Made by a program: the position numbers and the translations under genes | The notes under the pieces: model-generated | Told to the model about the DNA's origin: nothing | What the model saw: only the letters and a program-made list of their open reading frames with translations | Database searches by the model: none | Shown: piece after piece, positions 7,634-15,384 of the stretch | Layout: the number at the start of each line of letters is the position of its first letter | Numbering within the stretch: position 1 is the stretch's first letter | From: Paenibacillus sp. BSR1-1 | Lineage (GTDB): Bacteria > Bacillota > Bacilli > Bacillales > Cytobacillaceae | Direction of reading: 5' to 3' | DNA length: 64,000 bases | Assembly: GCF_030403775.1 (NCBI RefSeq) | Contig: NZ_JAQMWQ010000010.1 | Coordinates: 93,008 to 157,007, forward strand

Positions 7634-9124
7634 TTAACGTACACCTTTCATGAAGCTTTGAATCTTTGGTGATAGAATAAATAGGATAATACCAAGAACA
7701 ATCGAAGCTCCACCGATTACACCGAAGTATGTCATTTCGGTTTCTGGTGTATAGAATTTAACAAGTTGTGCATTAAGAGCTTGTGCTGCTGCACTTGCTA
7801 AGAACCATAAGCTCATCGTTTGTGCTGAGAAGGCAGCTGGTGCTAATTTTGTAGTTGCTGATAATCCCACAGGTGATAAGAGTAATTCGCCAAATACGCA
7901 AATTAAGTAACTTAATACAAGCCATAATGGGTTAACTAATGAATTTGCACCCCCAAGGTATGCAGGTAAAAGGATAACAAGGAATGATACGCCAGCGAAC
8001 AATAATGATAACGAGAATTTCTGCGGAATCGTCGGTTGACGTTTTCCTAATTTTACCCAAATTGCTGCAAAGACTGGTGCAAAAATGATAATAAATAATG
8101 GGTTTAATGATTGGAACCATGCTGGAGATATTTTAATTCCTGCAAAGTTTAACTGTGTGCGTGTATCTGCATAACTTGCAAGGATAGTAGACCCTTGTTC
8201 TTGAATTGACCAGAACATTACAGCTGCAATAAACAACGGAATATAAGCAATGACCCGTGAACGTTCTACTGCCGTTGTTTTAGGGCTGCGGTACATGACA
8301 ATGAAATACATGGTTGGAATCAAAATACCAAGGATCGTTACTAGATTGATAAAGCTCTCAAATGTTAATTTCCCCATTGAAATTAAAACAACACATAAAA
8401 CAGCAATAATGACAGCACCTAATCCAATAATTGTGAAAACTTTTTTCTTTTCAGCAGGTGACAATGGATTTTTAACGATTGTACCAGCAAGGCCAAGATT
8501 CTTTTTCTTTGTTAAAATAAATACGATTAATCCTAAGAACATCCCTACAGCAGCAATACCAAAGCCTAAATGGAAGCTGTAATCCATAACGGATCCAACG
8601 ATTAACGGTGATAAAAATGCCCCTGCGTTAATCCCCATATAGAAAATTGTAAAACCTGCATCACGGCGATTATCTTCTTCACTGTACATCTCCCCGACAA
8701 CAGTCGAAACGTTTGGTTTCAAAAGTCCTGTACCGAGGACGATTAATACCATTGATAAGAAGAACATCGAAACGCTTCCTGGTATGGCAAGAACGATATG
8801 ACCGAACATGATTAATATACCACCGTAAAAAACGGCTTTTGACGTACCAAAAATTCTGTCAGCTAACCAACCGCCGATAATTCCGGACATATAAACAAGG
8901 GATCCGTAAATGGACATGATGGAAAGAGCTAGGGTTTTATCAATCCCCAATCCGCCTTTGGATACTTCGTAGTACATATAGAATACAAGGATAGCTCTCA
9001 TTCCATAATAAGAAAAACGCTCCCAAAACTCAGTAAAGAACAGTGTAAATAATCCTTTAGGATGTCCAAAAAATCCCTTTTGAGGCACACTGTCCACAAT
9101 TTTCTGTCTATTCAAGTCTGACAT
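7634..9124 (-). CDS. dtpT: Di-/tripeptide:proton symporter (POT family)
   Basis: A 496-aa integral membrane protein with about 12-14 hydrophobic helices and the PTR2/POT signature ExxERFxYYG (Glu32-Gly41), which couples proton and peptide uptake. Other family traits: GGWLADRIFG, FTIFYMGINAGAF and the FGELLLSPVGLS segment. Takes up di- and tripeptides across the cytoplasmic membrane. A clear promoter lies upstream (9152-9180) and a possible cre further upstream. It stands alone, convergent with the CoA-transferase operon. The nearby Dpp-type ABC importer is a second peptide-uptake route. Confidence 0.92.
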   Translation of the reverse strand: MSDLNRQKIVDSVPQKGFFGHPKGLFTLFFTEFWERFSYYGMRAILVFYMYYEVSKGGLGIDKTLALSIMSIYGSLVYMSGIIGGWLADRIFGTSKAVFYGGILIMFGHIVLAIPGSVSMFFLSMVLIVLGTGLLKPNVSTVVGEMYSEEDNRRDAGFTIFYMGINAGAFLSPLIVGSVMDYSFHLGFGIAAVGMFLGLIVFILTKKKNLGLAGTIVKNPLSPAEKKKVFTIIGLGAVIIAVLCVVLISMGKLTFESFINLVTILGILIPTMYFIVMYRSPKTTAVERSRVIAYIPLFIAAVMFWSIQEQGSTILASYADTRTQLNFAGIKISPAWFQSLNPLFIIIFAPVFAAIWVKLGKRQPTIPQKFSLSLLFAGVSFLVILLPAYLGGANSLVNPLWLVLSYLICVFGELLLSPVGLSATTKLAPAAFSAQTMSLWFLASAAAQALNAQLVKFYTPETEMTYFGVIGGASIVLGIILFILSPKIQSFMKGVR

Positions 9125-9151
9125 CTTACTACCTCCCTTTTTTACTATTTT

Positions 9152-9180
9152 ATAATACTTTTTTTGTTTAGAATCGTCAA
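9152..9180 (-). promoter_or_regulatory. Sigma-A promoter of dtpT
   Basis: On the minus strand TTGACG (9180-9175), 17-bp spacer, TATTAT (9157-9152), 28 bp ahead of the start codon. Confidence 0.7.
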
Positions 9181-9203
9181 AAACTTTTTTTGGAAAACAA
9201 AAA

Positions 9204-9217
9204 TGTAAGCGATTTAA
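9204..9217. promoter_or_regulatory. Possible cre (CcpA) site upstream of dtpT
   Basis: TGTAAGCGATTTAA fits the cre consensus TGNAARCGNWWWCA except for one position (A for C). It lies just upstream of the -35 box. Weak evidence on its own. Confidence 0.35.
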
Positions 9218-9363
9218 ACCCTTGATAATAGTGGGTTTTCAAGGACATTAAGGGTAAAAAGAAAGTTTTTTTGAAATAATAATTTTATTCGGAAAAATAG
9301 AATTTTCGTTTAAAATAACTCTTAGGAAAATTAAATATGTTTCGAGGATTCTGAAATAATAAA

Positions 9364-9397
9364 AGCCCTTGGTTCTTTAATTGCAAAACCAAGGGCT
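9364..9397 (-). terminator. Terminator of the UvrC-like gene
   Basis: Perfect 11-bp arms (AGCCCTTGGTT, 9364-9374/9387-9397); the minus-strand read ends in TTTTATTATTT. The stem touches the last base of the stop codon. Confidence 0.8.
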
Positions 9398-10473
9398 CAT
9401 TTATGATGATAAATTAGTTCATAAAGGGCTTCATCTATTAAGGCTGTTTTTTTAGATTCAATCCCATTTTCAGGAATAATTTTAAAGCTGCAGTTTTCGC
9501 TCTTTATATAACTATAGATGATTTGTGCTTCATCAAGGTCATCTTTGCTAACTTTCGCAGGGGAAGAGGCCTTATTAGAATAGGTTAATATTTTTTCTTT
9601 TATGTTCGAAAGAAGTTCAAGCTCAGTTGTACTTCCCAAATGATACTTTTCACTAAATAAAATTTTATTTCCCTTAATAAAAAACAGTTTAAAAGTGGAG
9701 TCCGTTAATGATTCCCTGACTACGAAATTTTTATCTTCTTCAGTAAACTCAATGACTTGCTCCTTATAGATAATAGCGTTTATTGCATCTAGTATGTTTC
9801 GATATTTTGCCGCAGCCTCAAAATCAAATTGTTCGGAAGCATTAATCATGCTCTGATTTAGTTCCTCAAGTATGCTAAAGTCGGTGCCGCTAAGTAAATC
9901 AATTATTTTATTTATAATGTTATCGTAAAGATCAAGCGCTTGTCCTCCAAGACACATGCCAATACACAATCCTAAGGAATAGTTTAAGCATGGCCCATTT
10001 TTCATAAAAGGATTACTGCAGCTTATTTTAAATGCTTCTTTTAATCCTTGAATGGCTCTTTCTGCCGTGTATTTGTTTATAAAGGGCCCAAAATATTGAT
10101 TAGTGTCATTATCAATAAATTTATCTGTTACTTCTAAAATTTGATAGTCTTTTTCCATTTTAATAACGATATAGGTATATGATTTTGGACTTTTCATCTT
10201 TCTATTAAAAATTGGCTTGATTTCTTTTATTAATTTACATTCCAGCATGAATGCTTCAAATTCTGTATCTGTAAGGATATAGTCAAAATCATTTAGGTTT
10301 GCCACGAGCTTTTTTATTTTTTGTGGATGAGCTTTTAAGTTTTGAAAATAAGATTGCACTCTTTTCTTAAGACTTTTTGCTTTTCCAACATAAATGATTC
10401 GGCCTTGGGAATCTTTCATCAGATAAACCCCAGGTGACAGAGGCAGGTTCTTTACCTTTTCTTTAATATTCAA
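9397..10473 (-). CDS. UvrC-like GIY-YIG nuclease lacking the C-terminal RNase H half (Cho-like)
   Basis: 358 aa. N-terminal GIY-YIG nuclease domain (GVY 15-17, YVG 28-30, catalytic Arg38 and Glu78), a cysteine-containing middle region and a UVR/UvrB-binding motif around residues 200-235. It then ends without the RNase H and double helix-hairpin-helix domains that bring full UvrC to about 600 aa. This is the arrangement of E. coli Cho (an alternative UvrC making only the 3' incision) plus a UVR motif. The probable start is TTG 10473, 7 nt after AGAGGG; ATG 10479 and TTG 10494 are too close to or before the ribosome site. Expected to be an accessory excision-repair nuclease. The full-length uvrC is not in the window. 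Confidence 0.82.
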   Translation of the reverse strand: MNIKEKVKNLPLSPGVYLMKDSQGRIIYVGKAKSLKKRVQSYFQNLKAHPQKIKKLVANLNDFDYILTDTEFEAFMLECKLIKEIKPIFNRKMKSPKSYTYIVIKMEKDYQILEVTDKFIDNDTNQYFGPFINKYTAERAIQGLKEAFKISCSNPFMKNGPCLNYSLGLCIGMCLGGQALDLYDNIINKIIDLLSGTDFSILEELNQSMINASEQFDFEAAAKYRNILDAINAIIYKEQVIEFTEEDKNFVVRESLTDSTFKLFFIKGNKILFSEKYHLGSTTELELLSNIKEKILTYSNKASSPAKVSKDDLDEAQIIYSYIKSENCSFKIIPENGIESKKTALIDEALYELIYHHK

Positions 10474-10526
10474 ATGCATTCCCTCTCTAAACAATTACTT
10501 GATAAATGTTATTTTAACACACTAAA

Positions 10527-10555
10527 AAACCAAATTGGTTTTAACAATCTGGTTT
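10527..10555 (-). terminator. Probable terminator of the DoxX gene
   Basis: Arms 10527-10536 and 10546-10555 pair with one mismatch; the minus-strand read continues into T6 (A-run 10524-10529). Confidence 0.5.
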
Positions 10556-10572
10556 CTACTTGGATTGAATGT

Positions 10573-10938
10573 TCAATTGGGATACCTCTTATATAGATAG
10601 AAGAGTAATACTATCATCACAATATCTAATCTCGCATTAAAAGCAAATTGCAGCAGACCGGTATTTAATGTTGGCAATTTGGTTAAAATAAGAGCTGCAA
10701 TCATTATTCCAATTAAAGGAATCACGGCATTTTTAACCGCTTTATTAACCAATATTAAAAGGCCGCAAATAATTTCTAGTAAGATAACAACCTTTAATAC
10801 TATGTAAGGATAGGGTAGTCCTAAACGGAGAAAACTGCTTGCTAGTTCAGCACTCATTAATTTCATAAGTCCAGATGTAATAAATACATAGGCCACTGCA
10901 AATCGAATTAGATTGCTTGTTGAAAATGAAGTATAAAT
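10573..10938 (-). CDS. DoxX-family small membrane protein, probable ATT start
   Basis: Four predicted membrane helices and the DoxX pattern (ITSGLMKLM after helix 1; VVILLEIICGLLIL; a terminal RLDIVMIVLLFYLY). The first conventional start, GTG 10896, lacks a ribosome site and would begin inside helix 1. The frame stays open upstream through NLIRFAVAYVF to ATT 10936-10938, which has AAGGGGGG 6 nt before it. I therefore favour an ATT start (121 aa); the conservative call is 10573-10896 (107 aa). DoxX proteins are associated with quinone/thiol redox in some species, but function here is unknown. Confidence 0.7.
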   Translation of the reverse strand: MYTSFSTSNLIRFAVAYVFITSGLMKLMSAELASSFLRLGLPYPYIVLKVVILLEIICGLLILVNKAVKNAVIPLIGIMIAALILTKLPTLNTGLLQFAFNARLDIVMIVLLFYLYKRYPN

Positions 10939-11001
10939 GAGAATCCCCCCTTATCCATAAATGTATGCAAAATCTGGGACAATCCATTACAGAAAAATAA
11001 A

Positions 11002-11024
11002 AAGACCCTATTTCATAGGATCTT
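11002..11024 (-). terminator. Terminator of the EthD-like gene
   Basis: Ten-base arms with one mismatch (11002-11011/11015-11024), 3-nt loop, and a minus-strand T-rich tail from 10991-11001. Confidence 0.65.
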
Positions 11025-11034
11025 CCCTTCGATT

Positions 11035-11337
11035 CTAATCTACTATCGCAACTACAGGGGGCTTATTCAAGAATTGCATAAGATTTAATACATCTCCTTG
11101 CACTTCACGACCCTCTGGAGATGCTAATGCCTGTCCTAAAGTCTGTGGATCATCAAAATGAAGCTCTGCAATGAGAAATAAATCTTCATTGGTATTTTGA
11201 GCTTGTAACACGTGATGAATTTCAGCCCCTTTAAGATTAGGGATTCTTTGCACTAGAGGTATATGTACATTGTAATAATACTTTTCAAATCCCTCTTTAT
11301 CTTTTGGTTGATTATACATAACAATAACCTTTGCCAT
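11035..11337 (-). CDS. EthD-family protein
   Basis: 100 aa, single alpha/beta-barrel-like ferredoxin-fold domain of the EthD family: starts AKVIVMYNQPKDKEGFEKYYYNVHIPL, where the Tyr and His of YNVHIPL are the conserved dimer/active-site positions, and ends with a short hydrophobic strand. EthD was named from an ether-degradation cluster, but most members have no known reaction. Start ATG 11337 with a GGGGCAGGG purine run upstream. Own terminator; divergent from the MerR gene across a repeat-containing spacer. Confidence 0.8.
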   Translation of the reverse strand: MAKVIVMYNQPKDKEGFEKYYYNVHIPLVQRIPNLKGAEIHHVLQAQNTNEDLFLIAELHFDDPQTLGQALASPEGREVQGDVLNLMQFLNKPPVVAIVD

Positions 11338-11461
11338 AACCCTGCCCCTTTCAAAATTACGTGATGTTTTTTACCTAATACCATTATAAAGGGGAAAAAT
11401 TCCTAGTTTTATCAAAACTATTCGACAAATATTTCTTTTAGTGCACCTTGATGCCTCTTTT

Positions 11462-11509
11462 GGTGCATCTTTTGGTGCATCTTTTGGTGCATCTTTTGGT
11501 GCATCTTTT
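11462..11509. repeat. 12-bp tandem repeat, four perfect copies
   Basis: GGTGCATCTTTT repeated exactly four times, with a degenerate copy just before (11451-11461) and the first bases of a fifth (GGTGC at 11510) that form the start of the adjoining hairpin. Confidence 0.95.
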
Positions 11510-11568
11510 GGTGCCTGACACCACTCGTGGACATTTGTCCACGGGTGGTGTCAGGCACCATTTTTTTT
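11510..11568 (+). repeat. 24-bp-arm hairpin with T8 tail (GGTGCCTGACACC element)
   Basis: Arms 11510-11533 and 11536-11559 are complementary at every position save one G-U, with a 2-nt loop, then A and eight T. It looks like a strong plus-strand terminator, yet no plus-strand gene precedes it: the flanking genes diverge. The GCCTGACACC decamer recurs in the terminator at 14171-14216. From memory, GGTGTCAGGCACC hairpins are repeated intergenic elements in Bacillaceae. Confidence 0.8.
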
Positions 11569-11592
11569 AACGAAAATTAGGCAAAATATGAA

Positions 11593-11623
11593 TTGACATT
11601 GACGCTGCGTTAAGGTGTATCGT
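11593..11623 (+). promoter_or_regulatory. MerR-type promoter with 19-bp spacer and dyad
   Basis: TTGACA (11593-11598), 19-bp spacer, TATCGT (11618-11623). The spacer holds the dyad TTGACGC-T-GCGTTAA (11599-11613, 6 of 7 pairs). The overlong spacer with a central dyad is the classic MerR-family activation site, here in front of the regulator's own gene. Confidence 0.75.
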
Positions 11624-11644
11624 TAGCTATGAGGAGATGATCGA

Positions 11645-12409
11645 ATGGAATATACAGTGCAAAAGCTAGCAAGTCTCGCGGGTGTCAGTACCAGAACGCT
11701 CAGGTATTATGATGAAATTGGAATTCTTAAGCCGGCAAGAATCAATTCGTCAGGATACCGGATTTACGGGCAAGCAGAAGTGGATAAACTCCAGCAAATT
11801 CTATTCTACCGAGAATTAGGAGTAGGCTTGGACAGCATTAAAGAAATCGTTACAGCTCCTTCTTTTGACGGTGCAAAGGCCCTCAGGGAACATCGCGAAA
11901 AGCTCCTCGAAAAGCGGATTCAATTAGATTTATTAATTGCTAATGTTGAAAAAACAATAGCACTATCAGAAGGGAGAATAAACATGTCAAATAAAGAAAA
12001 GTTTGAAGGCTTTAAGAAAAAAATGATAGATGATAATGAGATAAAGTACGGAAAAGAAATTCGCCAAAAGTACGGAAATGATACGGTCGATAAATCAAAT
12101 GCGAAACTGCAAAATATGACAGAGGAGCAGTATGCGGAAGTTTCAAAGCTGGCAGAACAAGTCCAGGAAACCTTGGCGGATGCTTTTAAAACAGGTGATC
12201 CTGCAGGGGAGCTGGCGCAAAAAGCAGCCGACCTTCATAAGCATTGGCTCACTTATTATTGGCACGAATACAGCAAAGAAGCCCACGCAGGACTTGCACA
12301 AATGTATGTCGATGATGAAAGATTTACCGCCTATTATGATAAAGAAAAGCCAGGGACGGCAGAATTTTTAAGGGATGCCATCCTTATTTATACTGGAATG
12401 AAAAAATAG
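11645..12409 (+). CDS. MerR-family regulator with TipAS-like ligand domain (Mta/TipAL type)
   Basis: 254 aa. Residues 1-70 form the winged-helix MerR DNA-binding domain (VSTRTLRYYDEIGILKP, SGYRIY), followed by a dimerisation coiled coil (about 75-110). A helical TipAS domain (about 125-254) ends HWLTYYWHEYSKEAHAGLAQMYVDDERFTAYYDK. B. subtilis Mta (about 257 aa) has the same architecture and activates multidrug-efflux genes; TipAL binds thiopeptides. Ligand and targets here are unknown, and no efflux gene is adjacent. Start ATG 11645, 8 nt after GAGGAG. The 19-bp-spacer promoter implies autoregulation. Confidence 0.9.
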   Translation: MEYTVQKLASLAGVSTRTLRYYDEIGILKPARINSSGYRIYGQAEVDKLQQILFYRELGVGLDSIKEIVTAPSFDGAKALREHREKLLEKRIQLDLLIANVEKTIALSEGRINMSNKEKFEGFKKKMIDDNEIKYGKEIRQKYGNDTVDKSNAKLQNMTEEQYAEVSKLAEQVQETLADAFKTGDPAGELAQKAADLHKHWLTYYWHEYSKEAHAGLAQMYVDDERFTAYYDKEKPGTAEFLRDAILIYTGMKK

Positions 12410-12415
12410 ACAATA

Positions 12416-12455
12416 AAAAGACCCTTTTAATGTCCCAAACCTTACAGGGTCTTTT
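12416..12455 (+). terminator. Terminator of the MerR gene
   Basis: AAAAGACCCT/AGGGTCTTTT arms (12416-12425/12446-12455) with a 20-nt loop. The next promoter starts 6 bp later. Confidence 0.7.
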
Positions 12456-12460
12456 GCTTT

Positions 12461-12489
12461 TTGATTTATTGTAACTTTGCCTTTATAAT
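12461..12489 (+). promoter_or_regulatory. Sigma-A promoter of the acyl-CoA dehydrogenase gene
   Basis: TTGATT (12461-12466), 17-bp spacer, TATAAT (12484-12489); predicted start about 43 nt before the ATG. Confidence 0.75.
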
Positions 12490-12538
12490 GAATACTGAAA
12501 ATTATGAAATTTCAACCAAAAAGGGAGTGAGCCATTCC

Positions 12539-14155
12539 ATGAACCTAGCTTCCCAAGAGACTGAAACAAGAGGAAAAAATACGTATTCTTTTGATGAATT
12601 CGTAGAAAAACGTGAAAATCTTGACTGGTACCGTGATGAACCGTATTTGCAAAGAGCAGTGAGAAAATTTACTGGGTCCCAATTTGAGACACTCCACGAA
12701 AACATTCTTTCTTTCTCACCTACTGTTTCTACGAAATGGAACCAATTAGCTGAACGAATTGCCAGACCAGAGGTTAGGCCATATATGCTTCATTATGATG
12801 CATTTAATCATCGAATTGATCGCATTGTCCGGCCTATGGAAGTCCATCAATTAGAACGCGGGGTTTTTGGGGAAGGTCTTTTTTCTAGCAAAATGCCTCA
12901 TTGGGAAAGCTTTGTGAAGAGAATGCTGATTCACCAAATTGGCGAAGGCGGAGTTACTTGCCCTCTAACATGTACCCATGGATTAATAGCTCTGTTAGAG
13001 CAATTTCCAAATGAAGAATACCCAGAGCTTCAAGAAATTTTGCAGCATACAAAAGAAGGAATAGACGGCGAATTTGCAATTGGCGCCCAGTTTATGTCAG
13101 AAATTCAAGGCGGTTCGGACCTGCCGGCAAATATTCTTGAGGCCGTTCCGGATGGAAAAAATTATCGCCTATATGGAAATAAGTTCTTCTGCTCTGCAGC
13201 CCATGCGGATTATTCAGTTGTTACAGCCAAAATCTCTGGCACAGATAAAGTATCTACATTTATTGTTCCTGCTTGGCTCCCCGGTGATAAGGAAAAAGAA
13301 AAACGCAATGGATACGAAATTAACCGGATAAAATGGAAGCTTGGTACCGCCGAATTGCCGACTGCCGAAATTCAATACAATGGGGCATTGGCCTATCCGA
13401 TAGGTCCTAAAGACAAAGGGATTGCTGTCGCGGTTGGCATTGTTTTGACCTTGTCCCGGCTAGAGATCGGCATTGCCTGTGCAGGATTTATGCTGCGGGC
13501 ATCAAGAGAAGCCAGGCTTTACAGCGATTTCCGAACCGTTTTTGGCAAAAAAGTAAATGAATACCCGCTTGCTGCGAGCAAGCTGAAACGAATTGAAAAA
13601 GCTGCTAAGCGTACAACTGCAGGTGCTTTTAAAATCTACGATTTGTTTTTGCGTTTAGAAAAACCTCTTAATCCGGGCATAAAATCAGATCTTCCAATTG
13701 ATACTCGAAAACAATTGTTTAACTTACGTGAACTTATTTTATTACAAAAAATTTGTGCAACCAATGAAGGTGCTGAGATATTAAGGGATACCATATCAAT
13801 GTTTGCCGGGCATGGGGTAATGGAAGAGTTTTCTTCCCTGCCGCGAATTTTTCGTGATGTTGTTGTTAATGAACAATGGGAGGGCCCGCGCAATCTACTA
13901 TTAACGCAAATTTATCGTGATCTCCAAAGAGTGGCAGACTGGTATTCTCCTAGAGAATTTGTGAGCAGTGTTTTAAAGGGTGCACATCAAGATTTAATTA
14001 AGAAATTCTCTGAACAGCTGGAGCATTTACTGCAAAGTCCTGTTTTAGGAGAAGTAAGCGAGGCTTCAATTGAAGCAGCGGATGAGTGGGATAAGTTCTG
14101 TGATTCCTTCTTCAAATCTTATCAGGAAGTGGCACTAAAAGAAATCGGACAATAG
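12539..14155 (+). CDS. Acyl-CoA dehydrogenase family protein, AidB-like
   Basis: 538 aa, longer than ordinary acyl-CoA dehydrogenases (about 380) and equal to the AidB branch (about 540). FAD-domain motifs: QFMSEIQGGSDLPANI, FFCSAAHADYSVVTA, a central LSRLEIGIACAGFMLRASREA helix, and the C-terminal AGHGVMEEFSSLPRIFRDVVVNEQWEGPRNLLL segment. AidB binds FAD and DNA and belongs to the E. coli alkylation response; many Bacillus relatives have no proven substrate, so a catabolic role is equally open. Start ATG 12539, preceded by AAGGGAG at 11 nt; no better start exists. Monocistronic, with its own promoter and terminator. Confidence 0.85.
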   Translation: MNLASQETETRGKNTYSFDEFVEKRENLDWYRDEPYLQRAVRKFTGSQFETLHENILSFSPTVSTKWNQLAERIARPEVRPYMLHYDAFNHRIDRIVRPMEVHQLERGVFGEGLFSSKMPHWESFVKRMLIHQIGEGGVTCPLTCTHGLIALLEQFPNEEYPELQEILQHTKEGIDGEFAIGAQFMSEIQGGSDLPANILEAVPDGKNYRLYGNKFFCSAAHADYSVVTAKISGTDKVSTFIVPAWLPGDKEKEKRNGYEINRIKWKLGTAELPTAEIQYNGALAYPIGPKDKGIAVAVGIVLTLSRLEIGIACAGFMLRASREARLYSDFRTVFGKKVNEYPLAASKLKRIEKAAKRTTAGAFKIYDLFLRLEKPLNPGIKSDLPIDTRKQLFNLRELILLQKICATNEGAEILRDTISMFAGHGVMEEFSSLPRIFRDVVVNEQWEGPRNLLLTQIYRDLQRVADWYSPREFVSSVLKGAHQDLIKKFSEQLEHLLQSPVLGEVSEASIEAADEWDKFCDSFFKSYQEVALKEIGQ

Positions 14156-14170
14156 AATTTTAAAAAAATA

Positions 14171-14214
14171 AAAAAGCCTGACACCTATCTGAATGCGATG
14201 TTGTCAGGCTTTTT
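14171..14214 (+). terminator. Terminator of the AidB-like gene
   Basis: AAAAAGCCTGACA/TGTCAGGCTTTTT arms (14171-14183/14202-14214) followed by more T. Shares the GCCTGACACC core with the 11.5-kb hairpin. Confidence 0.85.
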
Positions 14215-14228
14215 TTAAAGCGCTTACA
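14215..14228. promoter_or_regulatory. Possible cre site upstream of the peptide importer operon
   Basis: TTAAAGCGCTTACA matches the cre consensus except for the second base (T for G). It sits 143 bp before the first operon gene. No strong promoter pair was found between it and 14371, although TTGACA occurs at 14260-14265. Confidence 0.4.
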
Positions 14229-14370
14229 TGTATGGGAAAGTTGGATAAAAATTTAATTATTGACAAGTATCAATAAAAAAGCAAAAATGATTATATATTG
14301 AATAGTTATAAAATTTATTATTTTAAAATATTTCTCTGTAATCAGAAAATACTATTAGGTAGGTGTCAGT

Positions 14371-15384
14371 GTGATTAAAGAACCTATTCTTCAAATAAAA
14401 GACTTAAAGGTATCATTTCAGTCTGGGAAAAAACTTTTACCAGCAGTTGATGGTATCAGTTTTGAATTGAAAGAAGGAGAAATTCTTGGAATTGTAGGAG
14501 AATCAGGGAGCGGTAAGAGTGTTACATCCTTGGCTGCGATGGGGCTAATTCCTTCCCCGCCAGGTAAAATTGAAAATGGAGAAATTATTTTCGAAGGTAA
14601 TGATTTAAAAAACATATCCGAAAAAGAATGGCGAAAAATCCGTGGAAATCAGATCTCAATGATTTTCCAGGAGCCGATGACTTCCTTGAATCCGTTATTT
14701 ACGGTTGGAAATCAACTGATGGAAGCAATTCGATTACATACAGATCTTTCAAAAAGAGAAGCGATTGTTCGAAGCATCGAACTATTAAAGTTGGTCGGGA
14801 TTCCAAGGGCAGAAGGAATACTAAAGGAGCACCCGCATCAGCTGTCAGGCGGAATGAGACAAAGGGTCATGATAGCCATGGCGATGGCCTGTAATCCAAG
14901 GGTATTGATTGCGGACGAGCCAACGACTGCGCTCGATGTTACGATTCAAGCGCAAATCCTCGCGTTAATGAAGGATTTAAATAAAAAAACAAATACTTCC
15001 ATTATTCTGATTACCCACGATTTAGGCGTCGTGGCGGAAATTTGTGAACGTGTCATTGTAATGTATGCCGGTCAGATAGTGGAACAGGGTGATGTCAGAA
15101 GAATATTAAAGGATCCTCAACACCCTTACACAAAAGGCTTATTGAAATCAGTTCCTGACTTAAGAGGAAAAAAAGACCGTCTTTATAGTATTCCGGGAAC
15201 CGTTCCGACACCGGGGACGGTCCATAAAGGCTGCCGATTTGCCGCGAGATGCGCCGAACAATTCGGGAGATGCCATGTGGAATCACCAGATTTATTTCAT
15301 TTGGAAAAAGACGGACATGAAGTCCGCTGTTTCCTACATACATTGAAGGAGGCGAGTGGCCAGCATGTCAGAGTTACTTCTTGA
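14371..15384 (+). CDS. Peptide ABC importer ATPase (DppD/OppD type)
   Basis: First gene of a five-gene dipeptide/oligopeptide importer. 337 aa with Walker A GESGSGKS, Q-loop FQEPMTSLNP, signature LSGGMRQR, Walker B VLIADEPTTALD and the H-loop ITHDLG. The C-terminal oligopeptide-transport extension (PGTVPTPGTVHKGCRFAARC) has the cysteines found in DppD/OppD. Starts with GTG 14371. The downstream ATPase gene overlaps by 20 bp, a sign of translational coupling. Provides one half of the ATP-hydrolysing heterodimer on the inner face of the membrane. Confidence 0.93.
   Translation: MIKEPILQIKDLKVSFQSGKKLLPAVDGISFELKEGEILGIVGESGSGKSVTSLAAMGLIPSPPGKIENGEIIFEGNDLKNISEKEWRKIRGNQISMIFQEPMTSLNPLFTVGNQLMEAIRLHTDLSKREAIVRSIELLKLVGIPRAEGILKEHPHQLSGGMRQRVMIAMAMACNPRVLIADEPTTALDVTIQAQILALMKDLNKKTNTSIILITHDLGVVAEICERVIVMYAGQIVEQGDVRRILKDPQHPYTKGLLKSVPDLRGKKDRLYSIPGTVPTPGTVHKGCRFAARCAEQFGRCHVESPDLFHLEKDGHEVRCFLHTLKEASGQHVRVTS

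Noticed and set aside
11462..11509. Short CRISPR or iteron array
   Set aside because: Twelve-base head-to-tail copies with no spacers and no replication gene; better explained by slippage.
14260..14265. TTGACA as a -35 box for the peptide importer operon
   Set aside because: No acceptable -10 at 16-18 bp; the nearest TATA-like sequence is about 26 bp away.
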